In this document: positions 1-11,555 of the stretch, in pieces
Numbering within the stretch: position 1 is the first letter of the stretch
How the letters are laid out: each line of letters opens with the position of its first letter
NCBI RefSeq assembly: GCF_007655135.1
Contig: NC_045129.1
Coordinates: 8,432,001 to 8,496,000, forward strand
Source: Punica granatum
Taxonomy: Eukaryota; Streptophyta; Magnoliopsida; Myrtales; Lythraceae
Direction: 5' to 3'
DNA length: 64,000 nucleotides
Made by a program: the position numbers and the translations under genes
The notes under the pieces: generated by a model
What the model saw: only the letters and a program-made list of their open reading frames with translations
What the model was told of the DNA's origin: nothing
The model's database searches: none

Positions 1-2215
1 GACATTCCAAGCTCGAACATCTTGATCGATTCCTGCAGGAAACATGCTAACACCATGAGGAGCTGTAGGACTGATGTTTCCAATGCAATGAGAACCGCCG
101 ACTGGGTTAGGATCCCATACCCTTTACAGTGGGGCATCCCTATTTTCCAAGTGAGGACATCATTAATTATGATCTTTGTGTCCTTGGTCGCATCAGTTGA
201 TTCGGTAAGTTCATTTACGGCTTTACAGCACACAAAATTAGTCGTTCTCTGCCTTCCTTACATAGTCTAACTCTGTCTTCTGGAAAATGGGAAAAGTTTT
301 CCTGGTTGTCTCCGTCGTTCTCTTCCCGGTTAACAGAGGAAAATTTTCTGCTAAAGCTGTTCTTTTGCATGTTACGTCTTTTGAGCAGGTTGGGACATAC
401 CACTCCACTTCATTGCTGGTCAGTTCATGGCCTCCAACTCCTGGAATCGTTAGCAGAGGAATTGCAATGGAAGGTTTCTGCAGCATATTGGCAGGGCTTT
501 GGGGCTCGGGTACCGGATCCACAACTTTGACAGAAAATGCTCACACGATCAGGGTCACGAGGGTGGCGAATCGTAGGGTAGTCGAAGTTGGAGCAATTCT
601 CTTGATGTTCTTCTCATTAATAGGTAAGTGCTTGAGTGAGAAGCGTCACCATGGTTCCATACCTAGATTGTTTCCCCACCTATTTTCAATTTTACGCATT
701 TCAGCCAATTACCTGAATTTTGTATAAGCAAAAATAACCTCTCTAGCCGCAAACTTGCTCCTGCCCTTTTCCTTGGAAAGGGAGGCGTATGAGGTCAGCC
801 TCTTTGTGAGACATCAAACTCCCTAGGATGCAATTATACCATGGAACCTGACCTTGGACTTGGACTAGGAGGATTGGATTGGCCATGTGAGATCAAGGCC
901 TTCGCAGGTTGGTTCTTGCCCTGAGAGTCTGCTTTGGCCTCAGATCCCAGATCCAAGCCCCATGAGTCTTGGCCTTCCATGTCTCATCCCTGGCCATTTG
1001 GAGGCCAAGCTAGCTTGAAATGGTGGTCCTGGTCATGGTGCCAAGACCTAACCTTACAGGCTAGAGCTCAGGCACCATCCTTTTCACGGAAAGGGTGAGG
1101 GTAGGGTTCTTTGGGGAAAGGACTATTTTGAGAAGTACGGAAAATGTCTAGGTGATTTCTTGATATGCTGGAAGATCAAAATGGGGAAAAAGAACCAATT
1201 TCTTCAACCACATACAATCTATGATATAATACTGCAAATTATGAACAGTAAGGGTCTGTAACTTCTCTACATGTTGCATATGTTTTGCAGGAAAAGTCGG
1301 GGCTATCCTGGCTTCTATACCTCAGGCCTTGGCTGCTTCGATATTGTGCTTCATATGGGCCCTCATCGTGGCATTTGGCTTCTTGAATTTGCAACATGGT
1401 CAGAAAGGAAGCTTCCGGAACATGACAATTGTTGGGGTCTCTCTGTTCCTTGGCTTGTCAATCCCGGCATACTTCCAACAGTATCAGCCTCTGTCAAACT
1501 TAATGGTGCCAAGTTATTTGATTCCTTCTTCAGCCGCATCGGATGGACCAGTCCACAGCGGCAGTCCTGGAGTAAGTTTTGTTTGTGGTTTATTATCTAT
1601 ACCATACCATTTGAAGATTCGTAAAATTTGTGTCATAAGCAGCTCTAAAAAAGCAAAAGATCAAAATAAAAGTACATTGGTTTTCAAAAAATTATGTAGG
1701 AATAACTTCTTACACTGGGATGCACCTCATAGTTTAAAACGTGGTTCCTTTCATATCGAGCGTGTAATAATCAAGATTTCTCTGGTGGATCCGGCATGTG
1801 CATTAGAAGTTTTTCCTGATGAAATTACATATAGTTATCAATATTCATAATGCTGAATCAAGCAAGTTGGCAGCCATCGGATCAGTAACATAAAACTGTT
1901 ATTCAAATAATTGCGTCATTTATCATATCAACCTGAATCCCATCAAATGATTGCACTTACGTCGTGTTAACACATTGTTTTTAACATTTTCAGTTTGATT
2001 TTGCCATAAATGGGCTATTGTCGATGAACATGGTGGTGACACTTCTGGTGGCGCTCATATTGGACAACACAGTTCCAGGTAGCAAGCAAGAACGAGGAGT
2101 GTACAGATGGTCCCGACCCGAAGACCTAATGAATGACCCATCCTCACTCGAAGACTACTCCCTGCCCAGAAAAGTCACCCGGGTTTTCTGTAGGTCCCGG
2201 TGTTTGGGCCCATGA
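1..2215 (+). CDS. Nucleobase-ascorbate transporter (NAT11/12-like), 3' part of gene
   Basis: Partial gene running in from the left edge. Exons read as <1-204, 389-623, 1291-1571 and 1994-2215, all with GT-AG borders and consistent phase, giving 313 residues plus a TGA stop. The protein contains WVRIPYPLQWG, VSLVASVDSVGTYHSTS, GSGTGSTTLTENAHT, SIPQALAASILCFIWALIV, VGVSLFLGLSIPAYFQQYQP and LDNTVPGSKQERGVY, which I recognise from the plant NAT11/NAT12 branch of the NAT/NCS2 family (membrane permeases for purines, xanthine, uric acid or ascorbate). The NAT signature region here is ENAHTIRVTR, lacking the glycine of the general family motif as NAT11/12 members do. Several hydrophobic membrane segments and a short cytosolic tail ending RSRCLGP are visible. 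The N-terminal half is outside the window. Nothing in the visible part suggests decay. Substrate cannot be assigned from sequence. Confidence 0.93.
624..1290 (+). other. Intron of the NAT gene, 667 bp
   Basis: The intron between the second and third visible exons begins GTAAGTG and ends TTTTGCAG, splitting a glycine codon (phase 1). It is the longest of the visible introns and holds a G- and C-richer block at about 850-1090 without an open frame that matches the family. No transposon ends were recognised. Confidence 0.8.
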
Positions 2216-3249
2216 TGCCCCTGGCACCATTATACCATTATACCATTTTCTCGGGTCTGTTTCTGGACCAGGTTCATATCAAGCATTTATCTGCAGGCTC
2301 CGCACAGGTCCCTCGACTAACCTAAGGTTTGATAGCAGTCAGGTGACTTTGAGTGGATATACTAAAGTAGTGTTAGAAACAGTGACTCAGGATCTCTCTA
2401 CTTAGCACATAATTATTCGTAATTCTATCGGTTGACATGAAATGTTTGCAATGTCTAAAATCATAGGTGAAGAAGAATGCTGATTTTGCATTAGAAGCAT
2501 TAGATAGATTACAAGAAGATCTATTTATTTGCAGGAGGAAAGATGTTACGAGGATTTATTGAAATGATTGCTCTCTGAATGTAATTCTGATATATATATA
2601 TATATTTTATGGCTTTGTACCTATTTTTTTCCCTTCTCTTATGGAATAAGAAAGGAACGGTTGTATTGTACTTCCCATTACAAGAAAGGTTCACGAGCTT
2701 AATATAATAAAATAGAAATTCTAATAGCGGTTTTATCGTATTTCTCCTTACAAGGAATGCCCGTAAACTTAGTATAATAAAATAGAAATCTTAATAGTTG
2801 ATAAAGTGACATGAATAGTTTCATTGAGTATCTAATTTGGAGCCTTTTGATTATCATGCGACGTGGTGTTTCCGTAGCTCCCTCTTTTGATGATTGTATT
2901 GTACTTTACCGGATTTATAATGATCCACTAATTCTTGTGAAGAAAATCAGATAATTTCTTTTTTCATTTGTCTTGGTTACAAAGAATACCATTGACTTAA
3001 TAAGAGTCATAAAAGAATACAAGAGTTTCATTTACGACAATTGAATTCGGAAACTATTTGAGTTTCTTTTTCCCAACTACAGTAGCTTCGTGTTGGTTTT
3101 TTACAATGAAAAAATGAGGTACCCTTGTCACATTAACTGAGCCTAATCCATTAGGGCAAAAACTGCACAATACTTTCAATAGGTGTCTTTTTTATTTTTA
3201 TTTTTACGATAAGTTACTTTCAATAGGTTTCAAATCCTTAAATTGTAGG
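2216..3249. other. NAT 3' flank and AT-rich spacer with SINE-like repeats
   Basis: The first few hundred bases should hold the NAT 3' UTR; a short TA microsatellite lies at about 2590-2606. From about 2690 to 2890 two overlapping or tandem copies of a dispersed repeat occur (marker string TTAGTATAATAAAATAGAAAT), the same family as at 4.9, 31.5, 55.3, 58.4 and 60.6 kb. No coding potential seen. Confidence 0.6.
2742..2890 (-). repeat. Dispersed SINE-like repeat copy
   Basis: Reads in plus orientation: TTACAAGGAATGCCCGTAAA, then TATAATAAAATAGAAATC, then GAGTATC and GATTATCATGCGACG. The reverse complement has the order seen in the 60.6-kb copy, where the segment resembling a tRNA A box and a B box (TTCGATACTC) comes first and an AT-rich tail follows. 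A shorter related piece precedes it at about 2690. Confidence 0.5.
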
Positions 3250-4825
3250 TAAATTTCATGGGAAAATTCTATAATTAGTATAAAATCATTTTGAAATGTA
3301 ACACTTTCATATAAAAAGTAAAAAATTGTAACGATTTCATAAAAAACGTTTATATTATATTTCAATGTTGAAAAATCTGTTAATTTTTGCTGATGTGGCT
3401 CCATGGTGGCAGTTGGCGTATCCAACAATCCTAACGTGGCGTGCCACATCATTAATATATCAATAAAAATAAAAAAGGGAAAACACAATAAAATTTCAGA
3501 AAAATGATAAAAAATTTGAAACATACAATAAAATCTTAGAAAAATAACAAATCTTTTTCAAAACATATTAAAATTATTATTTTAGAAAATTTTTAAAAAA
3601 CACCACTAAATAAAAAATTCAAAAAAACTTCACAAAAATATAAAAATCCCAAAAATACTAAATGAAAATATTTTTAAAGAAAATTTAAAATCACCACTAT
3701 ATCCATAAATTACAAACATTTTTTTAAAATAAGAAAAATATTGGAAAAATATCATAAAATTTCAGTAAAATAACAAAATTATTTCTAAAAATACTAAAAT
3801 TAAAGAATTTTTTTCTATAAAACTTTTAAAAAGTCAAAGACCACATAATCTTAAAAATACGATGAAATTTTTAGAAAACTATCAAAAAAATTTAAAAGAT
3901 ACATCAAAATTTTAGAAAATAACAAAAAAATCCTTGAAAATTACTAAGCTTGCGTTTGGTTTTCAAGTTGGATAAATGGTTCTACTCAATTTGATTTACA
4001 CAATGATTGCAAATGTTGTCAAATATGTTAACGTATAAGAATTATATATATATACGTATATATATAAATGTGAAAGTAAATGAAAAATTTATTATTAAAA
4101 GATTATTATAAAAATGGTTAAAAAATATGAGAAATTATTATTAAAAGGCAGAAAAGGACAAAATAAAAATTATTATATTGTTGAATATAGGGAAGAACAT
4201 AGTTGAGTAAAATTATTATTTGAAAAAAAAACCACTAAGCGGTGTTTACAAAATTTTTGGAAAATATTATATTTTTTGAAAAACTTTGTTATTTTTCTAA
4301 TTTTTTTTGTATTTTTACATTTTTTATATTTCTTAAATTCTTATTACATTTTTCAGATTTAGTGCTGTTTCTTAAAAGTTTTCCGAAGAAATATATTTTA
4401 AATTTCTTTTTTTTTGAATTTTCAATATTAAGTAGCGCTTTTAATAAATTTTTTGTGAAATTTTATTGAGTTTTTTTAAAAAAATTGAAATAAAAATTGA
4501 AATATTTTTCGAATTCTTTTTTTACTTTTTGACATTTTATTATATGTTTCGGAATTTTTTTATGATTTTTCTGAAATTTTATTGTATTTTCCTTTTTTTT
4601 TAATTTTTATTGTTAGATTAACGATGTGACACGCCATTTCAGCATTGTTGGACATGTCAACAGCCACTGTGGAGTAACGTCAACATAAGTTGACGAATTG
4701 TTGAACATTGAAACATAATATAAATATTTTGTATGAAATCGTTATAGTTTTCAGTTTTTGTATGAAAGTGTTACATTTTAAAAAGATTTTGTATCAATTG
4801 TGAAATTTCTTCTATGTTTCACAAA
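3250..4825. mobile_element. Large foldback (long inverted repeat) element, about 1.6 kb
   Basis: The left arm (about 3250-3900) is closely complementary to the right arm (about 4240-4825). Paired landmarks: AATGTAACACTTTCATA at 3296-3312 with TATGAAAGTGTTACATTT near 4761-4778; GTGGCGTGCCACATCATTAA near 3435-3454 with TTAACGATGTGACACGCC near 4617-4635; ATTTCAGAAAAATGATAAAA near 3493 with the matching TTTTTATGATTTTTCTGAAAT near 4557. The left arm is strongly A-rich and the right arm strongly T-rich, as expected for arms that run almost to a short central loop (about 3950-4230). No transposase-like frame. Outer ends are degenerate so a target duplication cannot be fixed. Most likely a non-autonomous MULE/foldback-type MITE. 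Confidence 0.75.
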
Positions 4826-4879
4826 ATAGCGATGTAATTTGCTAATTTTATTGCTAGATGGAGCACCAATAGATCTTTT

Positions 4880-5040
4880 TTTGGTCACAAGAAAGACCCA
4901 TGAATTTAATACAATTAAATAAAAATATGAAATATCTAATAAAAAGTACAAATAATCTCACGACAATAATTCAACTTGCAATCTCTTAATTAACAAACGA
5001 AATCGTGTGTCACTACCCTTCAATCTCTTTGTGACTAATA
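4880..5040 (-). repeat. Dispersed SINE-like repeat copy
   Basis: Starts TGGTCACAAGAAAGACCCAT, continues with AATACAATTAAATAAAAATATG, ACAAATAATCTCACGACAA and ends with ATCGTGTGTCACTACCCTTC. Same order of blocks as the copies at 31.5 and 58.4 kb; the tRNA-like end is on the right, so the element is on the minus strand. Confidence 0.5.
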
Positions 5041-5645
5041 GACCTTTTTTGATCATACATTATGCTTTTCTCCATTTTAGAGAAGGAAATGACAAAACTG
5101 TAAAATAATTTCCCCATATTGTCTACTGTCTAACAGGGTTGAATTTTCGATTAACCCAAAATCCAAGGAATCCATCATAAGCATGCTCTTTTGACCGGAC
5201 AAGCCCCTGCCTAGAAAACAGAAATCCCACGTTACTTTGTAATATTACGAAATCAAGATAAAGTGCGACCTTTGAGGAGCTTTGTTTGGCCTCATACTAA
5301 CTCAGTCTTGGGATTATATTAATGCTTAATGATCACATAGACCTTATTCTTTCATATCGTTAAGCGACTAAACCCGAGCTACGATAACTAGTCATAAGCT
5401 CCCTCAAACGACCAAAACTGTGCTTTTTCAGAACTGTTTCGTTTCGAGTCGAGCAATAAATTAATATATGTATCGTTTGCACTGATCAAGAGCTTTCTGT
5501 CTTACAAAACAACTAAAGCTCGAGTTTAAACCTCCAAGAAAATGACTAAAACCCCCGAGGAAAGCTAAATTTTCTTTAATTAAAGGGTATCAAGTGACAT
5601 TGAAGAATGCCCTTTTATATATTCTGATTTGACTAAAATTATAAG
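5041..5645. other. Spacer without recognisable features
   Basis: About 600 bases of moderately AT-rich sequence between a SINE-like repeat and the copia element. I see no open frame, repeat or RNA gene here. Confidence 0.5.
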
Positions 5646-5650
5646 AATAT

Positions 5651-5769
5651 TGTGTGTGTATGAATAATAAGCCTTAACCATATTGGGCAGACATATGGTA
5701 TATATAGAGATACACTTGTACATAATTACAATATAATCCTCTAATGTGAAGACATTTATACCCCTAATA
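5651..5769 (-). repeat. 3' LTR of the copia element
   Basis: Shares CAGACATATGGTATATATAG with the other LTR and aligns over its whole length with scattered differences. Plus-strand left end is TGTGTGTATG and the right end TAATA. At 119 bp it is unusually short for a protein-coding copia element. Confidence 0.85.
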
Positions 5770-5779
5770 CTCCCCTCAA

Positions 5780-8513
5780 TATATGTTAGTGGCGTAGTCA
5801 CTGACAGATTATCTCGATGAGACTGAAAAATAGACAAAGATACATTATTGGTAAGTAAGTCTACTAGTTGGGAAGACTTGGGAACGTATCGTACAAGCAA
5901 ATCACCACGAAGGCGTTCTCTAATGAAGTGATATTCCACCGCAATGTGCTTGCTGTGGTCATGTTGAATTGGATTCGCTGTAAGGTACGTGACACTTATA
6001 TTGTCACAACATGCAATAATAGCACTCGGTGAGTGGCATCCAATGTCTTGTATCAGTTATCAGAGCCAAAGTGTTTCGGCTACAGCGTAAGCAAGGCACG
6101 GTATTTCGCCTCAATAGAGCTGCAGGAGACTGTAGGTTGCTTCCTAGATCTCCAAGATATGAGATTAGAACCCACAAAGATGACATATCCAGTTGTAGAG
6201 TGGCGATTATCTAGGCATCCATCCTAATCGACGTCAATGTATGTTGTGATCTGAAGATTAGTAGACCTGTGAATATGAAGTCCAAAAGAGGAGGTACCTC
6301 GAAGATATTGTAATATCCTCTTCACAGCCTGCAGGTGAGTAGTACGCGGTGTATGCATAAACTGACTAACAAGATTCATAGAGAAGCAAATATCCGGTCG
6401 AGTAATAGTAACATATTGCAAGGCACTTACCATACTTCGGTATTTGGATGGATCCGGGAGTGGATCACCATATGTTAAAGACAAGTTAGTTCTGGAAGGT
6501 AACGATGTCTTAACTTCAGATACTTTGTCAAGACCAAAACAAAGTAGGATATCATGAATGTACTTCTGCTGAGAGAGGAACAAGGTGTCTGTGGATAGAA
6601 CAACCCGTACACCTAGAAAATGATGAAGATGATCGAGATCCTTCATGGCAAACTCACGAGAGAGTAATGTAATGAACTTGGTGAGAATGGACTCGGAGCT
6701 GCAAATGAGAATTGTATCATCGACATACAGAAGTAGTAGAATGGTGTGAGACTGGCTACGATATATGAATAGAAAAGTATCAACTAGATTGGAGCTAAAA
6801 CCCTATGAATGAAGGAAAGAATTGAACCTCGTGAACCAAGCACGGGGTGCTTGTTTTAACCATATAGAGACTTATGCAAACGACACATGTGATCGGGGAC
6901 ACATGGAGTGCACAAAACCTGGAGGTTGACGCACGTAGACTTCTTCATGGAAGTGCCCATGTAAAAATGCGTTCTTATCGTCTAATTACTCTATAGGCCG
7001 GGCAAAAGGGTGAGCAACAGACAAGATGAGACGGATGGTGAATGGCTTGACTACCAGATTGAAAGTCTCATGATAATCAACTCCCGGCTGGAGAGTAAAT
7101 CCTTGAGCAACAACGTGTGCTCTGTAACGATCGATGGAACCATAAGCCCGGTATTTAATTTGATATTTTTAGATGCTTCCAACCAGATTCATGTGAGGAT
7201 CGCTAGGAACAAGACTCCAAGTGTGGTCCTAAGTAAGTGCATTGAATTCTTTGGTCATGGCTTGACGCCATTTTGGGTTCTTCACTGCCTGAGAATAGCA
7301 GGATGGTTCGACAATGGACGCGGGAGATGACGCAATTAGGGACAATTTTTGGTTGGGTTTATGAATTCTTGACTTTGAACGTGTGACCACAGGATGTGTT
7401 GACACGGTAGAGGAGATGGGTAAATTTTCCTTGGACCGAGACTCTGATGAACCGTGAGATTGAGGTGTAGACGAGGTCTCCATTGGCTCATGTACTCGGT
7501 GAGCTGGACTGCAGGAGATTTTATTGGACTTTGGGCTGGACAGAGACTGAGCTGGGCTGTGGACCGGACTGGACTTAATGGAGCTGAGTTCGGTGGGCTG
7601 GGTTGAACTGGAGACGCTCTGAGCAGTCTGCTCTTGAGCCCGAGAAGAAGGAGAAGAATGAGATGTGGGCTGAGCAGACTTGGACTGAGCAGACAAAGGT
7701 GTTTGGGCGGGATGAGATGACAGAATGGGCCCAGTAGGTGCGAGAGGCTGAGCTTGTATATGAGGCAGTCTGGATTGAGCCGAATGAATTGGCGAGAAGG
7801 ATAGAATTGGGGGCAGAGCCGAATGATGGCGTGAAGGCATGGTTGAAGATGAGTCAGAGTTGAGAATTTTCTGATATGGAAATGACGACTCGTGAAACCG
7901 GACATGTCGGGATGAGTAGACACCCTGAGTTAATGGATCCAGACACCTATATCCTTTGTATTCGTTGGCATAACAATAAAGACACAATGCTTGGATCGGG
8001 CTTCCAATTTATGCAATGCGTACGGGGTGAGGTTACGAAAGCACGAGCACCCGAATATGCGAAGGAAGTTATAATCTGGAAGGGTTCCAAATAATTTTCC
8101 AAATGTAGACTATTTTGCAAACCAACCGAGGGAAGGCGACTTATGGTAAAAATTGCGGTGAATGCGGCATCAACCCAAAGTGTTGGTGGTAAAGTACTTT
8201 GGATTAGAAAAGTACGGACCAGTGCGATACCAGCGGGGATAGGAAGGATCTGTGATCGGTGGAGGATTGACCGTATCATCAACATGATTGCATAGATCAT
8301 TCGAACTCATAAAGGTAGAAAAAAAAGGGGCTTCCAGGTGAGATAGTTTCCGTTATTTAGCTTGATCGGAACGAGGCTGTTGGTGTTGATATTAGGAATA
8401 AATATGAGATTACCTAAGGTGGATGAGATAATCGTTGGAAGCGCATCTCGTGCAGGAGGATTGATGACCTGATCAGTAAGAGGTTCCACGATCGAAAAGG
8501 CAAACTTAGGCAA
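5780..8513 (-). pseudogene. copia gag-int-RT-RNase H polyprotein remnant
   Basis: Read right to left. 8513-8307 encodes a gag N-terminus with VPIKLNNGNYLTWK. Near 8250-8200 the gag reading joins directly to integrase (LPPTLWVDAAFTAIFTISRL), marking a large deletion. About 8100-7330 carries the integrase C-terminal part (GYRCLDPLTQGVYSSRHVRF) and a Ser/Pro/Gln-rich linker. Reverse transcriptase starts near 7300 (PKWRQAMTKEFNALT) and continues with VVAQGF-type and FLHG-type blocks containing in-frame stops. The catalytic YVDD is still present at 6716-6727 (complement). 6646-6224 reads MKDLDHLHHFLGVRV to the start of RNase H, and 5939-5780 its end (RYVPKSSQLVDLLTNN). Several frameshifts and stops separate these parts, so no functional product is expected. 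Confidence 0.88.
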
Positions 8514-8579
8514 TACAAGGTCTATCGGCTAGGTTTAAAAGAAATTAGGGTTAGTCTATTTTTTGTGACTCTAATACCA

Positions 8580-8698
8580 TGTGTATGTACGAATGAGAAG
8601 TCTTACCCATATTAGACAGACATATGGTATATATAGAAATACACTCGTACATGATCATAACAAAATCCTCTAACGTGAATATTTCACATCTTTAATAA
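8580..8698 (-). repeat. 5' LTR of the copia element
   Basis: Begins TGTGTATGTACGAATG and shares CAGACATATGGTATATATAG with the 5651-5769 copy. Immediately preceded on the plus strand by the complement of the tRNA-Met primer binding site. The many differences between the two LTRs indicate an old insertion. Confidence 0.85.
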
Positions 8699-8757
8699 AA
8701 TATGAAAGAGAGGATTAATTAGCACAAGTGGAGAGAAGGATTTTAATTTAAAGAAAT

Positions 8758-8792
<35 letters not shown>

Positions 8793-8819
8793 AACCCGGG
8801 GGGGAGGGGAGGGGGGGGG
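8758..8819. repeat. G homopolymer, 34 nt, followed by G-rich tail
   Basis: An uninterrupted run of 34 G at 8758-8791, then AAACCC and a further interrupted G-rich stretch to 8819. Such a tract can form G-quadruplexes, is expected to be length-unstable and is hard to sequence. Confidence 0.9.
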
Positions 8820-8997
8820 TGGCAGAGGGTGCACGTGCATCACCGAAATAATCGACCTAGATTTTGAAATTCGGAGATGCCCCGCACGTGCTGCTCAGTC
8901 AAAGGTCAAAAGCCACTGATTGCACTAGTCTATGGGCCTAATTATTGTCATTACTATACTAACTTGCTGTTTTTTAAGAAAATTTAAGAAATAATCG

Positions 8998-8999
<2 letters not shown>

Positions 9000-9045
<46 letters not shown>
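9000..9045. repeat. G homopolymer, 46 nt
   Basis: An uninterrupted run of about 46 G, only about 210 bp after the first G run. True length is uncertain because homopolymers of this size are collapsed or extended by most sequencing methods. Confidence 0.9.
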
Positions 9046-9046
<1 letters not shown>

Positions 9047-10250
9047 AGAAAAGGCCAAAGATAAGAACGATGATGAGGATCCAATGGCACGAATCTTTCT
9101 GACCCTCATGATGAGTTCGGTGTATTCTTTTTGATACCACACTGTATCCTCATGAAGAGTATGTCCCCCAGTCCACGGTGGTCTACCCCCCTTCACCTCT
9201 TTTTTTTTTTTTTTTTTCAAATTTTAGCATGCGCTTTTTTTTTAATTATCGAGTCACATATAATAAGATACGAGAAAGGAAAATAAATGAGTATGAGAAA
9301 ATTCATTCACTAGTTAAACTCAAACTTACAGAGCATTAATCAGATCCTGATTAACTCCATATCTCATGTATAATCTTCATAGTTAAATGTTTTTTAATGC
9401 CATTCATCTCATCAACTTGAAATATATATATATATATACACTAGGGTGATGACCGTCCGAATCGTACTCTCTCCAGTATACTCTAAAAACAGTCAAGTTA
9501 TATATATATATGATATACAATAATTGCCTCATTATGATAAAAATGCACAAAAAAAACATGTTCAAATTAACAAGAACAAGAACAAGAACTTTCAATTTGA
9601 ATTTAACACAGTAGCACTCACGCTCAACTTGAAATTGAAAGATTTTGAGATTTCATTCTTTTCATAAGGATTTTTTAGTCATCTTAGAATATTTCTCTTT
9701 CTCATATTTCTTATTAAGTTTACGAGACTCTCTTGTAATTCAAAAATGAAAAAAAATACATTTATCACGATAAAAAAGCTTAGGAGATCTATCATCCAAA
9801 TAAATTCATTATAATATAGCTAGGATGTTTACACACAAAAACAAAACAAATCAGTGGGATATTATAAAATGACCGAGAATTTAGTGGGGAATTTGTATGA
9901 CTAACTAATGCATCTCTCTTCTTTATTTATTTATATTTAAGTCCTACATTATAGAAACAAATCTAAGTTTAGAAAGTGAAAAAGAAATATATATTTAACA
10001 TAAAAACAACAACAATAATAACGAGAGATATCAGTTTGATCTAGTTTCAATATTGTTCATCTTAAATAAGATATCACATTAGATTTCTATGAATAGAGAA
10101 AATTCATGATCCGACCGAAAGAGTTTTACTCTTTAGTCAATTGATTTTACTTGAATTTGAATTGGTTGAAATTTATTGGATTTTTAGATACAAAGTGATG
10201 TTGTCCGAATGAAAAAAAACAGACATGGAGGATGCATGCAATAATAATAA

Positions 10251-11555
10251 ATGATGAACCCTAATGAAGGATTGTCACTAGCGAACAAACACAACGAGAG
10301 GCGACGTCCCACGGCGAAAATCCCGTTGATTCCGAAGACCAAACTGCAAAACGTCAAGAAACGCCATTTGCTTGCGTCGCTCCCTCACCCCAAAAACCTA
10401 AAGAGAAATAACCACCTTGTTTATTTCCTCATTATTGTACGTCCGTACGTGGAAGCTCCTCTAGTAGGTATGTCAATCATGCACGAACGTAAGGTTCCCT
10501 TTGGAAATACGGCCTCCGATCGTAGACGGCATGGCGGACATCGCAAATTAATTATGTAGAGTTAGATTTTGTACTATTACATTTGCGCTGATGTGGAGTT
10601 TTGAATTGCTTGATCATTTATCATGGCCTCATCATCATGACTTGTCTTTGTTATCAATGAACGCCGCACATTCACTTGCGGCTGATGGAAACTTTTTGCC
10701 TTCGCTCGCAATAATCTGCGAAAGGCTGAGGTTATGATGCCGCAATAGTGGACGAATTTGTATATAATGGTTTTGAGATTAATGCTCGTGAAATTGCGGA
10801 GATCATAGGAAGAGCCGAAGAGGCAAATCGAGAAAAGAAACGACCGAGAGGAGAAGAACAAATAAATGTAGGACAACATCACGTCCATTATACGGTAAAT
10901 TTCGAAAGAAAAGAGCTCGCATTTCATCTCGTGTTTTATTTACAACTAAAATTGAAAGATTTTGCAAAATAAATTACGATCTTTGAAATATTCTGAAGAT
11001 CCAGTACAAAATTAGCACCAAATTTGATTATTTTATTGGATGAATTGATTTTTTATTTGTTTTGTTAATTTAAAATTTAGAAAGAGAATAAAATGCTGAA
11101 AAGTCTTATAAATTAAAGGAAGAAAATGCAGAAAATCTGAGGAAGCCAACTGGGCCGTGCCCAAACGCATCGGTTGGTGTGGTCGCAACATCGCCTGATG
11201 ATGGCATCCAATACAATCGATCAACTTTTATCTTTTCCCTTTCATTAACATTAAGATTAAAAATGAACATATTTAAGACTGGAGGAGTGACATGTGCATA
11301 TTGTACTTGGACACGGTCATTGGACGTTGTTGAGGCCACGTCGAATGGTTGGCTAGGTCATTGCAGGAAATAACGAAAAAATTAACGATGTTAGTTTTTG
11401 GCTAAATTTTCTGGAAATTGCAATATGCATGATTTATTTTGTAAAACCTTTCAATTTTTTACTCTAAACAGAACTATAAGCAAAGTACATACTTTTTTTT
11501 CTGAATTTACCTTTAAGTATATTATTTCATGATGGATATTTTAGGATTCATTAAA
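10251..11555. other. Spacer with short unassigned open frames
   Basis: Open frames of about 60-115 codons occur on both strands (for example 10251-10559 plus, 10577-10927 minus), but none shows a domain I recognise and they overlap each other in opposite strands. GC content is slightly higher than the flanks at 10.3-10.9 kb. I do not call a gene here. Confidence 0.5.

Larger units (their letters stand above)
5651..8698 (-). mobile_element. Decayed, internally deleted Ty1/copia retrotransposon
   Basis: A complete but degenerate LTR retrotransposon in minus orientation, 3048 bp. Two 119-bp LTRs (5651-5769 and 8580-8698) flank the body; 5 bp AATAT stands at both outer edges (5646-5650 and 8699-8703), a target duplication. 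A primer binding site complementary to initiator tRNA-Met (TGGTATTAGAGTC, complement at 8567-8579) follows the 5' LTR, and a polypurine tract (TTGAGGGGAG, complement 5770-5779) precedes the 3' LTR. Order of coding remnants on the minus strand is gag start, integrase C-terminal half, reverse transcriptase, RNase H, which is the copia order. Protease and most of gag and the integrase core are missing, which accounts for the length deficit relative to a usual 4.5-5 kb element. Confidence 0.9.
8704..10250. other. Low-complexity spacer with long G and T homopolymers
   Basis: Contains the two G runs annotated separately, a T run of about 19 at 9199-9217, a TA/AT microsatellite near 9422-9438 and another near 9500-9511. 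Otherwise AT-rich without coding signal. Confidence 0.6.

Noticed and set aside
7229..7987. 252-codon Ser/Pro/Gln-rich open frame on the minus strand
   Set aside because: It is the integrase C-terminal linker and RT start of the copia element, not a host gene.
9000..9140. Poly-proline protein frames on the minus strand
   Set aside because: Produced by translating the G homopolymers; no real gene.
10251..10559. 102-codon basic open frame
   Set aside because: No recognisable domain, no supporting gene structure, and opposite-strand frames of similar size next to it.
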